DNA of 33,342 bases from assembly GCA_031553195.1 (NCBI GenBank), contig JAVBLV010000111.1, forward strand, positions 1-33,342, given 5' to 3'. The stretch comes from JAVBLV01 sp031553195. Lineage in GTDB: Bacteria; Bacteroidota; Bacteroidia; Bacteroidales; P3. Numbering within the stretch: the stretch's first letter is position 1; each line of letters begins with the position of its first letter. The notes beneath the pieces were generated by a model. That model made no database searches and had not been told where the DNA came from. It saw nothing but the letters and a program-made list of their open reading frames with translations. Made by a program: the position numbers and the translations under genes. Positions 26,278 through 33,342 of this stretch are shown here, one piece after another.

Positions 26278-26304
26278 CGAGGCCGCTTAAATCAAGCGGC
26301 CTCG
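26278..26304 (-). terminator. Strong intrinsic terminator after hpf
   Basis: CGAGGCCGCTT (26278-26288) and AAGCGGCCTCG (26294-26304) form a perfect 11-bp GC-rich stem with a 5-nt loop. It starts 33 bp past the hpf stop. On the minus strand a T-rich stretch follows; a T-run also exists on the other side, so it could act in both directions. Confidence 0.8.
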
Positions 26305-26336
26305 TCCTGTTTTTCAACAAAATATATCACATCGTG

Positions 26337-26693
26337 TTATTCTTCTTGCAGACGATCATCTTCATCATTCAAATAATTCGACATTTCGGAACGCGACGTG
26401 TTGGATTTTGCCTTCTTCAATTTCTCAATCTGCGCTTTAATTGCATCTATGGCCAAAGAAGTAGACTCTTCAAATGTACCAGCCTGCTTGCTGGAAAACA
26501 TTGTATGCCCCGGTAGATGCATTTGGATTTCCGTTATTTTGTTGTTATCGGCTTCCGGCTTATCAACCTTAAGAGTTACATCGCATCCAATAACATTATT
26601 AAGATTTTTCCCAATTTTTTTCACCCTTTCGTGCACAAACTGTTCTAATTTGCCGTCGGGTTTAAATTTTACTGCATTGATTGTAATGTTCAT
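26337..26693 (-). CDS. hpf: Ribosome hibernation-promoting factor, short form (HPF/RaiA family)
   Basis: The 118-residue protein begins MNITINAVKFKPDGKLEQFV, continues with NNVIGCDVTLKVDKP and ITEIQMHLPGHTMFSSKQ and has the FEESTSLAIDAIKAQIEKLKK helix, the beta-alpha fold of the S30AE family. It lacks the long C-terminal dimerisation domain, so it is a short-type HPF with an acidic tail. It would bind the 30S subunit in stationary phase and stop translation. The gene is 13 bp downstream of xerC, a pairing common in Bacteroidales, and is followed by a strong terminator that ends the unit. Confidence 0.92.
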   Translation of the reverse strand: MNITINAVKFKPDGKLEQFVHERVKKIGKNLNNVIGCDVTLKVDKPEADNNKITEIQMHLPGHTMFSSKQAGTFEESTSLAIDAIKAQIEKLKKAKSNTSRSEMSNYLNDEDDRLQEE

Positions 26694-26706
26694 AGTATTC
26701 CTCCTT

Positions 26707-27585
26707 TTATTTTGATTTTGGATGAGCTTGTTTATATGTCTTTTTTAATTTTTCAATTGTATTATGCGTATATACTTGCGTGGCAGCCAAACTAGAATGC
26801 CCCAGCATTTCTTTAATTGCATTTATTTCGGCGCCGTTATTTAACAAATGAGTCGCAAAGGTATGCCGTAATATATGAGGCGTTTTTTTATCTGCATTAG
26901 ACGCCATCGATAAATATTTTTCTACTATAGAAACAACGGTAGAAGGCGAAAGTTTATTCCCTTTTTTACCCATAAACAAGAATAAAGCCTCTAAGTTCAA
27001 TTTCTTTTTTTGATCTAAATAATTCAATAAGGTTTCCTTTAAACCGTCTTCAAAAGGAATAAGCCGCTCTTTTTGTCTCTTGCCCAATACTTTCAAAGTA
27101 TTGGAATAAAAATCTATATTTTGTTCTTTTAAACCTATAAGTTCGGCCCGCCTCATTCCGGTTTCATAAAATAACTGTAAAATCAATTTATCTCTTAATC
27201 CTTCAAAAGTATCCGGAAACTCAACATGGTCGAACAAATTATTCATTTCTTTCTCCCTGATAAACACGGGAAGCGGTTTGGAAAATTTAGGCGTCGAAAT
27301 TTTTAATAACGGATTTTCATTTAAAACTCCTTGCTTGCGAAGAAACTTATACCAAGCCCTAAGCGCGCTTATTTTCCTGGCTACGCTACGAGCCGAAATA
27401 CCATTACTCATTAGCGTTACTTGCCATTCTCTTATTAAAACAGACGTAATGTCTTCTATTTTATCAATATTAAAGGTCTCCAAAAAAGAACTGAATTCCT
27501 CTAAATCGTTTTCATAGGCGGCAATCGTATGCTCAGAGGCATGTTTTTCCGTCTTTAAATAAGTTATGAATGATAAAAATTCCAT
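26707..27585 (-). CDS. xerC: Tyrosine recombinase XerC
   Basis: I take the start at ATG 27585 (292 residues, MEFLSFITYLKTEKHASEHT). The longer frame from 27636 adds 17 mostly aromatic and aliphatic residues not usual for the family. Catalytic residues are visible: R145 (ETGMRRAELIGL), K169 (LGKRQKERLIP), H237 and R240 (PHILRHTFATHLLNNGA), H263 (LGHSSL) and nucleophile Y272 (VYTHN). The N-terminal core-binding domain covers about 1-100. It should act with the XerD protein encoded 5 kb away in dimer resolution. It is in an operon with hpf, 13 bp downstream. Confidence 0.88.
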   Translation of the reverse strand: MEFLSFITYLKTEKHASEHTIAAYENDLEEFSSFLETFNIDKIEDITSVLIREWQVTLMSNGISARSVARKISALRAWYKFLRKQGVLNENPLLKISTPKFSKPLPVFIREKEMNNLFDHVEFPDTFEGLRDKLILQLFYETGMRRAELIGLKEQNIDFYSNTLKVLGKRQKERLIPFEDGLKETLLNYLDQKKKLNLEALFLFMGKKGNKLSPSTVVSIVEKYLSMASNADKKTPHILRHTFATHLLNNGAEINAIKEMLGHSSLAATQVYTHNTIEKLKKTYKQAHPKSK

Positions 27586-27843
27586 TGTACGAAGATACAA
27601 AAAATAGAAATATATAGCAATACCTGAATAAATCAAAAGTTATTTCTTTTGGGTTGAGAATTGAAAATTGAGAGTCGGGAATTTATTGTCTATTGATATA
27701 AATTTTTAAAAAACAGCATTTTAAAAATTGAGAAAATCTATGTATTTTTGAGTCTTGAAACTAAATAATTTTGGCGACTTTTCACAGAATAATAATTCTC
27801 TATTATTTTACAACTTTAAACACAATTTAAAATCATATTTATT

Positions 27844-30447
27844 ATGAGAAATAAAATATTTTTCTTTGCCGTTTTTTCTTTTATCTATTTGAGTATTTAT
27901 GCACAAAAAGAAACTTTGTTACCCATTTCGGCCATTCAATCGGATGAAAGTTTTTTATTAATTCCCGAAACCAGAGGGTATCCCATACAATTTAATGATT
28001 CCATTCGCAAATCATGGCTGGAGTATTCGAATAAAAAAGCATTCAGAATGGATGTATTCCAAAATGAATTTTATGTTTTTCAAATTGCCGCTATCGCTTT
28101 AAAAGAGGATGTAAAAACGCTTCAGATAAAATTTCATCCTTTGCAGGGAAAAAAGAAAACCTTAAATGCCAGTCTCTTTACTTGTTTCAATACGGAAGGC
28201 ATCGATTTCAGAGGAAAACCATTTTCCAAAAACATTACAATTCCCAAAGGAAAACTTCAGGCGTTATGGATAGGCGTCCGGTTAAACGGTGAAAGAGAAC
28301 TTTACGACACCGAAATCGAAGTCATTTTCAATGGGAAAACAAGTAAAAAAATACCTGTTGAATTCCGTATGTTGCCCTCCGCTTATCTTGACGGCGGCGT
28401 CAGCAACACGAATACTTTGTCAAAATTGAAATGGTTAAACGACACTTCCGGAATTGATAATAATGTTACCGATGGTTTTATGCCTATTTCACTAAAAAAT
28501 AATACGCTAAAAATATTAGGCCGGGAAATAGAATTAAATTCAAATGGTTTGCCCAAACAAATCAAATCCTATTTTACAGGCGCCAATGATAAAATTTCGG
28601 AACAAGCCCAGAATTTACTGGCTTCTCCTTTTGTTTTCAAGATTATTTTAAACAATGGACAAGAAGTGAAATTGCAAGCCGGCAAAATTGCTTACCTCAA
28701 ACAAAATGACTCCCGTATAGAATGGCAATGTACCTCCCATTCCCCTGAAATTACGCTGATTTGCAATGCCGCCTCGGAATTTGACGGATATTCGAAATTC
28801 AATATGAAAGTCATTGGAAAAAAATCTACTGAGATAAAAGACATTCGTTTGGATTTTGAAATGCCCGACCACGAAGCGGAATACGCCATGGGGATGAATC
28901 ATAAGGGGGGCTACAGACCTCAAATTATCGACTGGAAATGGAATGTGGCCAAAATGAACCAAGACGCCATCTGGTTGGGAAATATGAACGGCGGCATCCG
29001 TTTAAAATTGATGGATGAACAATATCATACGCCGCTTATCAATATTTATTATGAATTCGGTCCTTTAAAACTGCCGTTATCCTGGGGAAATAATGGAAAC
29101 GGCGGTTTTCGACTGGCTTCCGAAAACGGCGTTGTAAAAGCTTCTGCATACAGCGGATTCAGGAAAATAAAAGCCAGGGATACCTTGAATTTTGATTTTG
29201 AATTGTTGGTTACCCCGCTAAAACGTTTTGATAAAGAAAAACTTTTTGGCGACCGTTATTCCCACCCTAAAACAGCTAATATGAAAACGCTTGAAGGATG
29301 CATAACCGATATTAAGAAAGTAGGCTCCAACATTGCGAATATCCACCATGCAAATGATTATTATCCGTTTATTAATTATCCGTTCAACGAAGTAAATGTC
29401 GATACCTTGCAACGTTTAATTCAATTGGCTCATGCGGAAAATATCCGCATCAAACCATATTATACTACGCGCGAAATCACGGTAAATCTTCCTGAATTCT
29501 GGGCTTTCCGTAGTTTAAACGGGGAAATTCTGTTCCCCGGACCCGGAAATGAAACCAAAACAGTGTTGCATGAAAAACCTGATCAATGGATGATCGATAA
29601 TTTGCGCGATAATTACCTGCAGGCATGGGTGGCCGACTTTAAGACCGGACGTTTCCAAGGATTCAGAGATCTTTCGGTATTAACTACTCCCGATAGCCGG
29701 TTAAATAATTTTTATATCGGCGGTCTGGATTGGATGTGTAAGAATATGGAAATTGACGGCGTTTATATCGACGACTGCGCATTGGAACGGACAACTATCC
29801 GGCGCGCCAGAAAAGTCATTGATAAATATCGTCCCGCCGGACGCATGGACTTACATAGCTGGAATCATTTTTGTCCGGAGGGTTCTTGGGCTAATTGTCT
29901 TAATTTGTACATGAATTTGCTCCCCTATTTCGACTTGCTTTGGATTGGAGAAGGACGCGATTATAACGAAATGCCTGATCATTGGTTGGTTGAAATCTGC
30001 GGAATTCCTTACGGAGTTTGCGGACAAATGCTACAAGGCGGAGGCAATCCATGGAGGGGAATGATTTATGGAATTACAAACCGGGCTTTTTGGGCAAAAC
30101 AAGGCCCTGAACATATTTGGAAATTTTGGGACGAGTACCATATTAAAGACAAGGAGTTTATTGGTTATTGGGACGAGCGGAATCCTGTCAACACCGGCTC
30201 GGATTCGGTAAAGGCAACTTTGTATAAAGGGCCAAAACAATCGATTATTTCTATTGCCAGTTGGGCGAATAATAATATTCCTGTTACTTTGGATATCGAC
30301 TGGACAAGTATGGGAATGACTCCTGAAAGAGTAAAAATTTATGCTCCAGCCATAGAAAATTTTCAATCAGCTCAGGCATTTCAAGTAAATAAGCCTATTG
30401 AAATAGAAAAAGGAAAAGGATTTTTATTGATCTTTGAAACTATGTAA
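27844..30447 (+). CDS. Secreted putative glycoside hydrolase
   Basis: The 867-residue protein has a signal peptide (about 1-20, ending YAQ). A beta-rich N-terminal half (about 25-470) contains GMNHKGGYRP and WLGNMNGGIRLKL. The later part looks like a (beta/alpha)8 barrel: HHANDYYPFINYPF, IRIKPYYTTREI, GVYIDDCALERT (Asp pair at 643-644), GRMDLHSWNHF and LLWIGEGRDYNEMPDHW. A short beta domain closes the protein. Consecutive acidic residues at barrel strand ends (YIDD, WIGEG) are typical of glycoside hydrolases, and Bacteroidota have large uncharacterised secreted families of this shape, some annotated as DUF6067 or GH123-like. I cannot name the substrate. No SusC/SusD pair lies nearby, so it is an orphan rather than part of a typical polysaccharide utilisation locus. 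No lipobox and no T9SS sorting domain were seen. Confidence 0.75.
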   Translation: MRNKIFFFAVFSFIYLSIYAQKETLLPISAIQSDESFLLIPETRGYPIQFNDSIRKSWLEYSNKKAFRMDVFQNEFYVFQIAAIALKEDVKTLQIKFHPLQGKKKTLNASLFTCFNTEGIDFRGKPFSKNITIPKGKLQALWIGVRLNGERELYDTEIEVIFNGKTSKKIPVEFRMLPSAYLDGGVSNTNTLSKLKWLNDTSGIDNNVTDGFMPISLKNNTLKILGREIELNSNGLPKQIKSYFTGANDKISEQAQNLLASPFVFKIILNNGQEVKLQAGKIAYLKQNDSRIEWQCTSHSPEITLICNAASEFDGYSKFNMKVIGKKSTEIKDIRLDFEMPDHEAEYAMGMNHKGGYRPQIIDWKWNVAKMNQDAIWLGNMNGGIRLKLMDEQYHTPLINIYYEFGPLKLPLSWGNNGNGGFRLASENGVVKASAYSGFRKIKARDTLNFDFELLVTPLKRFDKEKLFGDRYSHPKTANMKTLEGCITDIKKVGSNIANIHHANDYYPFINYPFNEVNVDTLQRLIQLAHAENIRIKPYYTTREITVNLPEFWAFRSLNGEILFPGPGNETKTVLHEKPDQWMIDNLRDNYLQAWVADFKTGRFQGFRDLSVLTTPDSRLNNFYIGGLDWMCKNMEIDGVYIDDCALERTTIRRARKVIDKYRPAGRMDLHSWNHFCPEGSWANCLNLYMNLLPYFDLLWIGEGRDYNEMPDHWLVEICGIPYGVCGQMLQGGGNPWRGMIYGITNRAFWAKQGPEHIWKFWDEYHIKDKEFIGYWDERNPVNTGSDSVKATLYKGPKQSIISIASWANNNIPVTLDIDWTSMGMTPERVKIYAPAIENFQSAQAFQVNKPIEIEKGKGFLLIFETM

Positions 30448-30448
30448 T

Positions 30449-30485
30449 AAATAAGAATTTAGTCAGTAACAAGACTTTCTTATTT
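30449..30485 (+). terminator. Hairpin terminator after the glycoside hydrolase gene
   Basis: AAATAAGAA (30449-30457) pairs with TTCTTATTT (30477-30485), and inner AGTC (30461-30464) with GACT (30473-30476). It begins right after the stop codon and is followed by an AT-rich stretch. The outer stem is AT-rich, so strength is moderate. Confidence 0.55.
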
Positions 30486-30521
30486 CTATAATTTATCTGA
30501 CAAATTATCAATCGATACCAA

Positions 30522-30680
30522 GTAACTGTTTAAATTTTGAGGGATAAGATTTTGAGGGATAAAAACGGCTATTTTGCAGACGGGATTTTTCAAGAATAGT
30601 AGGGCTATTTGGTGAAAATTCCGGTAAAAAAGAGCGTTTTTAGATTCAAAATACTTCGTAGAAAAATTTTAAACAGTTAC
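30522..30680. mobile_element. Complete MITE-like element, 159 bp
   Basis: Terminal inverted repeats GTAACTGTTTAAA (30522-30534) and TTTAAACAGTTAC (30668-30680) are perfect over 13 bp and continue with a one-base slip. CAA directly flanks both ends (30519-30521, 30681-30683), suggesting a 3-bp target duplication. The interior has no ORF and a short direct repeat (GAGGGATAA...GAGGGATAA) near its left end. A truncated relative lies at 19407-19442. The parent transposase is not in the window and I cannot name its family. Confidence 0.75.
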
Positions 30681-30710
30681 CAAGTTTAACAAATTTATTT
30701 TGACTTAAGA

Positions 30711-31370
30711 ATGAATCATCATTTTAACGCTATTATTTTTGATTTGGATGGAACATTGGCCGATACAATCGTCGATCTTGCCGATGCGACGAATAGATCG
30801 CTTTCCCGATTAGGATTTCCCCAACACAATTACGAAGAATACAAGTTTTTTGTAGGAAAAGGCATTAAAAATTTAGTTACGCAAGCGCTGCCCGAAAATA
30901 AAAGGGCCCCTGAATGTATCTCTATTTGTTTGGAATACATGACGGAAGAATACAGCCATAATTATATGGATAAAACGCGCCTATATCCGGATATTCCGGA
31001 ACTTTTAAACGCCTTGGTCAAAAGAAATATAAAAATGTCCGTTTTATCTAATAAAGCCGACCTATTCACTCAAAAACTTTGCGGTAAATTATTGAAAGAT
31101 TGGCATTTTGAAATAATTATGGGCGCAAATGATCGTTTTCCGATAAAACCCAATCCCGAAGCGGCCATTTTTATCGGCAAACAAATGAATACAAATCCTG
31201 ATAATATCTTGTACTTGGGAGATACCAATATAGATATGATTACGGCAAACGGCGCGGGATTTTTCCCCGTTGGAGTAACATGGGGATTCCGTACCGAAGA
31301 AGAACTTTTGGAGAACGGAGCCAAATACATCATTCACAATCCTATGGAACTTTTAAAATTATTAGATTAA
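30711..31370 (+). CDS. HAD-family phosphatase, phosphoglycolate phosphatase-like
   Basis: The 219-residue protein carries all HAD motifs: FDLDGTLADT at 10-19 (nucleophile D11, acid D13), SVLSNKAD (motif II Ser), the Lys of IKPNPEAA (motif III) and YLGDTNIDM (motif IV). The cap is alpha-helical, inserted after motif I, as in Gph. Expected reaction: hydrolysis of 2-phosphoglycolate or another small phosphomonoester in the cytoplasm with Mg2+. HAD specificity is hard to read from sequence, so the name is a family-level call. The gene stands alone just past the MITE-like element, whose right end is 30 bp upstream of the ATG and may have displaced or supplied its promoter. Confidence 0.85.
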   Translation: MNHHFNAIIFDLDGTLADTIVDLADATNRSLSRLGFPQHNYEEYKFFVGKGIKNLVTQALPENKRAPECISICLEYMTEEYSHNYMDKTRLYPDIPELLNALVKRNIKMSVLSNKADLFTQKLCGKLLKDWHFEIIMGANDRFPIKPNPEAAIFIGKQMNTNPDNILYLGDTNIDMITANGAGFFPVGVTWGFRTEEELLENGAKYIIHNPMELLKLLD

Positions 31371-31605
31371 GCATATCTGGAGATCCGTGTAAAAATAGAT
31401 AGAAATATTTTTCAATTTGAAGTAGGCACACCCTGGAAATTCCAAACAAAACTGCAGAAGAAGTTAAGAACTCCAGCGACAGAACACTGCCAAATTTGGA
31501 CAATTCGTTACTTATTTGTCTTTTTTAAAAATAGGTAATGGATTGGTAACGGAAAAGTGTCAGTTTTTGGCTTTTTTATGACTTTCTTGTGGCGGAAACC
31601 GAAAA
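31371..31605. other. Short intergenic stretch with no recognised feature
   Basis: Between the HAD gene and the decayed DUF4199 gene. I translated parts in several frames and saw only short unrecognisable peptides; it may contain the eroded 5' part of the next gene or other gene debris. Confidence 0.4.
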
Positions 31606-31624
31606 ATGAAAAGCCTACAATCGA

Positions 31625-32025
31625 TTGATTATGCAGGCTTTGTCTTATTTTTGTCGTTCGTTTACTTTATTGTGTTTCCAACGATTGAGCGGCATTACTA
31701 TCTATGTGTTCGCTTTGTTGGATAAGCGTAGGAATTACTATAAAGGTGCGATGACCTACATGCAAGGATTTGTATCGGGACTGATTATTTCTGTAATCGT
31801 TACCGTGCTTAGTCCGTTGACGCAATACATCACATCGTATGTCATCACACCCGAATTTTTCCAGAATGCCATCAAATATGTGATTGAATACAGACGACAC
31901 AAGTTGAAGCGGAAAGTTATTTCAGCATGAAAAACTATATTATTCAAGGATTGATGTGGGGTATGGGTATGGGGATTGTTACATCAGCCATTGTTGCCAT
32001 CTTTACAAGAAGGAAATCAAAATAA
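31625..32025 (+). pseudogene. Frameshifted DUF4199-family membrane protein remnant
   Basis: The first frame (31625-31930) gives TIYVFALLDKRRNYYKGAMT, YMQGFVSGLIISVIVTVLSP and ITPEFFQNAIKYVIE, matching the middle of DUF4199 proteins of Bacteroidota. It then goes out of frame. The other frame, read from about 31890, gives TTQVEAESYFSMKNYIIQG and TSAIVAIFTRRKSK, the expected family C-terminus, ending at 32023-32025. A one-base shift near 31886-31900 therefore splits the gene. Internal ATG 31927 would make only a 32-residue piece overlapping the first stop (ATGA). The N-terminus is also doubtful: an ATG at 31606 opens a 39-residue frame with a hydrophobic stretch (FVLFLSFVYFIVF) in the same frame as the C-terminal part. 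A sequencing error is the alternative to real decay. Confidence 0.65.
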
Positions 32026-32513
32026 TGAACGCTGAATATTCTTTCCGACTTGCAAAACCCGATGACATTCAAACAATCAAGAATGTTGCACGGCAAGTTA
32101 TAACGTCCAACTACACTTCGTTTCTTGGGGAAGAAGCTGTCCAAAATTTTATTGGAAGCGGCCTGTCGGATAAAGAAATCGACAATGGCATGGAACATTG
32201 CACGTTGATGATTTGCAATGGTGGGATTATAGGATTTTCCATAATGAACGATTCACTGCTACATCTGATTATGATATGTACAGCCTTCCAAAACAAAGGG
32301 TACGGCTCAAAACTGTTGGCATACATTGAAGACGTTTTGTTCAAAGAACACAAGACAATCCATTTGCAATCGTTTAAGGAAAACATACAAGCCGTTCGAT
32401 TTTACCTTAAAACGGATGGGGTATTCGGAGCCACAGCAAACGACCATGCTAGATATTCTGCATTTGCCGCAGGAGAAACTACATCTCCATTCGGGAAATG
32501 CGCTACAAAATAA
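32025..32513 (+). CDS. GNAT acetyltransferase with replaced 3' end
   Basis: Start ATG 32025 overlaps the stop of the DUF4199 remnant (TAATG); the frame is open upstream but that part is DUF4199 read out of frame. The protein runs MNAEYSFRLAKPDDIQTIKN, then GGIIGFSIMNDSLLHLIMIC and the acetyl-CoA loop QNKGYGSKLLAYIEDVLF, and reaches LQSFKENIQAVRFYLK, the usual last conserved GNAT stretch. After about 32412 the remaining ~34 residues do not look like a GNAT end. They are antisense to the C-terminal coding sequence of the VWA gene fragment on the other strand. The native last 15-25 residues are probably lost, so activity is doubtful. Substrate unknown. Confidence 0.65.
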   Translation: MNAEYSFRLAKPDDIQTIKNVARQVITSNYTSFLGEEAVQNFIGSGLSDKEIDNGMEHCTLMICNGGIIGFSIMNDSLLHLIMICTAFQNKGYGSKLLAYIEDVLFKEHKTIHLQSFKENIQAVRFYLKTDGVFGATANDHARYSAFAAGETTSPFGKCATK

Positions 32514-33178
32514 TACTCTACGGAAAATCTTTGAACTGTATTTGCAGGAATAATACCTGTAAATACGTTTGTTCCGGCTTGCCTTTGTAAATTTACAGGT
32601 GGGTCGAAAGCTGTTATATTTAAAGTGTCAGCATTACGGCGATAATAAAGGCTAACTCCGGTAACATTACTTCCATTGAATATTTCTACTCCCACAGGTA
32701 TATTTATTCGCTCACTTTGTATCGTACCATCCAAAGCTTTTGTGTCATCGGTACGTACTACACGAGGTAAAGGGGTAGGTTTGTAACATGCTGAATCTTC
32801 AATATTTGGAAAAATTTTCAACGAAACTATCAACGGAATACATAAATTGGGGTTAATAGGATCCATTATTGAAGTCGGACAATAGCGCAAAGTATATTTC
32901 TGTTGAATGACTTGGATTAGGTTGTCAAAAATTGTACTAAAATTCGATTCAATGTTTGGATATAAGACCCCATTTGTAGCATTACAAATAGGTAAAAAAT
33001 CATTATAGAACATTGTTTCATCCGGTGTAATGGCAAACAAACGTATACCTTTTGCATTTAATGAATCAATAGCGTTTTGCATACTATATTGACTTTGATT
33101 ACCGTAGTTTGTTATATCTTCATCGGTAATTAATACGAATATCTTTTCCGCATTTTGCCTAAATGAAACCAAATTACT
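32402..33178 (-). pseudogene. VWA-domain protein fragment, interrupted by an IS630-type element
   Basis: The minus frame encodes the second half of a von Willebrand A domain (NAEKIFVLITDEDITNYGNQ, NAKGIRLFAITPDE, FSTIFDNLIQVIQQKY), then an Ig-like beta region (GVEIFNGSNVTGVSLYYRR, VEYYFVAHFPNGD) ending SFAVAPNTPSVLR. The expected N-terminal part with the DxSxS MIDAS motif and any signal peptide is absent. The frame can be read past the nominal TTG start at 33172 to a stop at 33209, but the extra residues belong to the inserted element. The 3' end meets the GNAT gene at about 32402-32412. The fragment looks like part of a surface protein left by rearrangement. Calling the IS as the cause rests on a TA dinucleotide at 33178-33179. 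Confidence 0.6.
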
Positions 33179-33179
33179 A

Positions 33180-33342
33180 GTGTTATGTAAATTATGATAT
33201 GACGCATATTATTTGTATCTTTGCGGCAAAAACTCATGATACGATATACAATTAAATTGACCAAGTCAGAGATTGAAGAATTGGAATCGATAGTTTCTAA
33301 AGGTTCTCACAAGTCGCAAACCTATAGAGCGGCATACATACT
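33180..33342 (+). mobile_element. IS630-type insertion sequence, left part, runs off window
   Basis: The element appears to begin just after TA (33178-33179), the target dinucleotide duplicated by the IS630/Tc1-mariner group. The left end reads GTGTTATGTAAATTATGATA. A TATCTTTG -7 box (33216-33223) precedes the transposase start. The right end lies beyond the window, so terminal repeats cannot be confirmed. Confidence 0.55.
33236..33342 (+). CDS. IS630-family transposase, N-terminal fragment (partial at window edge)
   Basis: From ATG 33236 the frame reads MIRYTIKLTKSEIEELESIV, then SKGSHKSQTYRAAYI, and is open at the window end. This matches the N-terminus of IS630 transposases of Bacteroidota, where the SKG-H-SQ..RA stretch begins the helix-turn-helix DNA-binding region. 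The DDE catalytic domain is outside the window. It is transcribed away from the VWA fragment it interrupts. Confidence 0.7.
   Translation, partial: MIRYTIKLTKSEIEELESIVSKGSHKSQTYRAAYI

Noticed and set aside
27586..27636. 17-residue N-terminal extension of XerC
   Set aside because: It is rich in Tyr, Phe and Ile and unlike recombinase N-termini; the ATG at 27585 gives the expected length.
27743..27773. Two TAnnTTTG boxes (27743-27750 and 27766-27773) before the glycoside hydrolase gene
   Set aside because: Neither has a TTTG -33 element at the usual spacing of about 19-21 bp, so I do not list a promoter, though one of them may be used.
31956..32024. 23-residue N-terminal extension of the GNAT protein
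   Set aside because: These bases encode the DUF4199 C-terminus in another frame, and the GNAT family sequence starts at the ATG at 32025.
32326..32553. 75-aa forward ORF overlapping the GNAT 3' end
   Set aside because: It is out of frame with GNAT motifs and antisense to the VWA fragment. I considered it as a frameshifted GNAT tail (it contains TLKRMGYSE), but the remainder is explained better by the VWA gene on the other strand.

Overview
The window (about 33 kb, AT-rich, mostly 35-42% GC where I counted) looks like a chromosomal segment of a Bacteroidota species, most likely a Bacteroidales member with a type IX secretion system (T9SS). Reasons: a C-terminal T9SS type A sorting domain on a giant secreted protein, a GldB-type lipoprotein, Bacteroidota-style -7 promoter boxes (TAnnTTTG), A-rich start regions without strong Shine-Dalgarno sequences, a DUF4199 remnant, and the xerC-hpf pair common in this group. 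No tRNA, rRNA or CRISPR array was seen.

Layout. (1) 1-1131: gene-poor repeat-rich stretch with a near-identical 78-bp direct repeat, two hairpins and an inverted-repeat pair. (2) 1132-19295: a probable surface-adhesion locus. A 7-TM AraC-family regulator (minus) is divergent from a small exported protein, a 4642-residue modular T9SS adhesin (eight clear PKD domains, several families of internal repeats) and an outer-membrane barrel/OmpA-like protein. The ~490-bp divergent region holds a good Bacteroidota promoter and an 11-bp-arm inverted repeat that could be an operator. (3) 19407-20710: a short ORF whose 5' end is abutted by a truncated MITE-like element, then an inositol-monophosphatase-family enzyme. 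(4) 20738-27585: a minus-strand housekeeping block: LTA-synthase-like phosphotransferase, diacylglycerol-kinase-family lipid kinase, SUI1/YciH, XerD, GldB-like lipoprotein, HPF and XerC, with a strong terminator after hpf. (5) 27844-31370: a secreted putative glycoside hydrolase, a complete 159-bp MITE-like element with 13-bp inverted ends and a CAA duplication, and a Gph-like HAD phosphatase. (6) 31600-33342: a decayed patch with a frameshifted DUF4199 gene, a GNAT gene whose 3' end runs into the antisense of a VWA-domain gene fragment, and an IS630-type transposase that cuts the VWA gene and runs off the window.

How it fits together: the adhesin carries its own T9SS export and anchoring signal, the barrel/OmpA protein may link outer membrane and peptidoglycan beside it, and GldB belongs to the gliding/T9SS machinery of this phylum. 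The membrane AraC regulator is placed to control the adhesin locus. These functional links are inferred from position and family knowledge. The best candidate for an undescribed system is the 2.3-19.3 kb locus; the most unusual internal signal is a block inside the adhesin gene at 55-60% GC flanked by 32-40% GC repeats.
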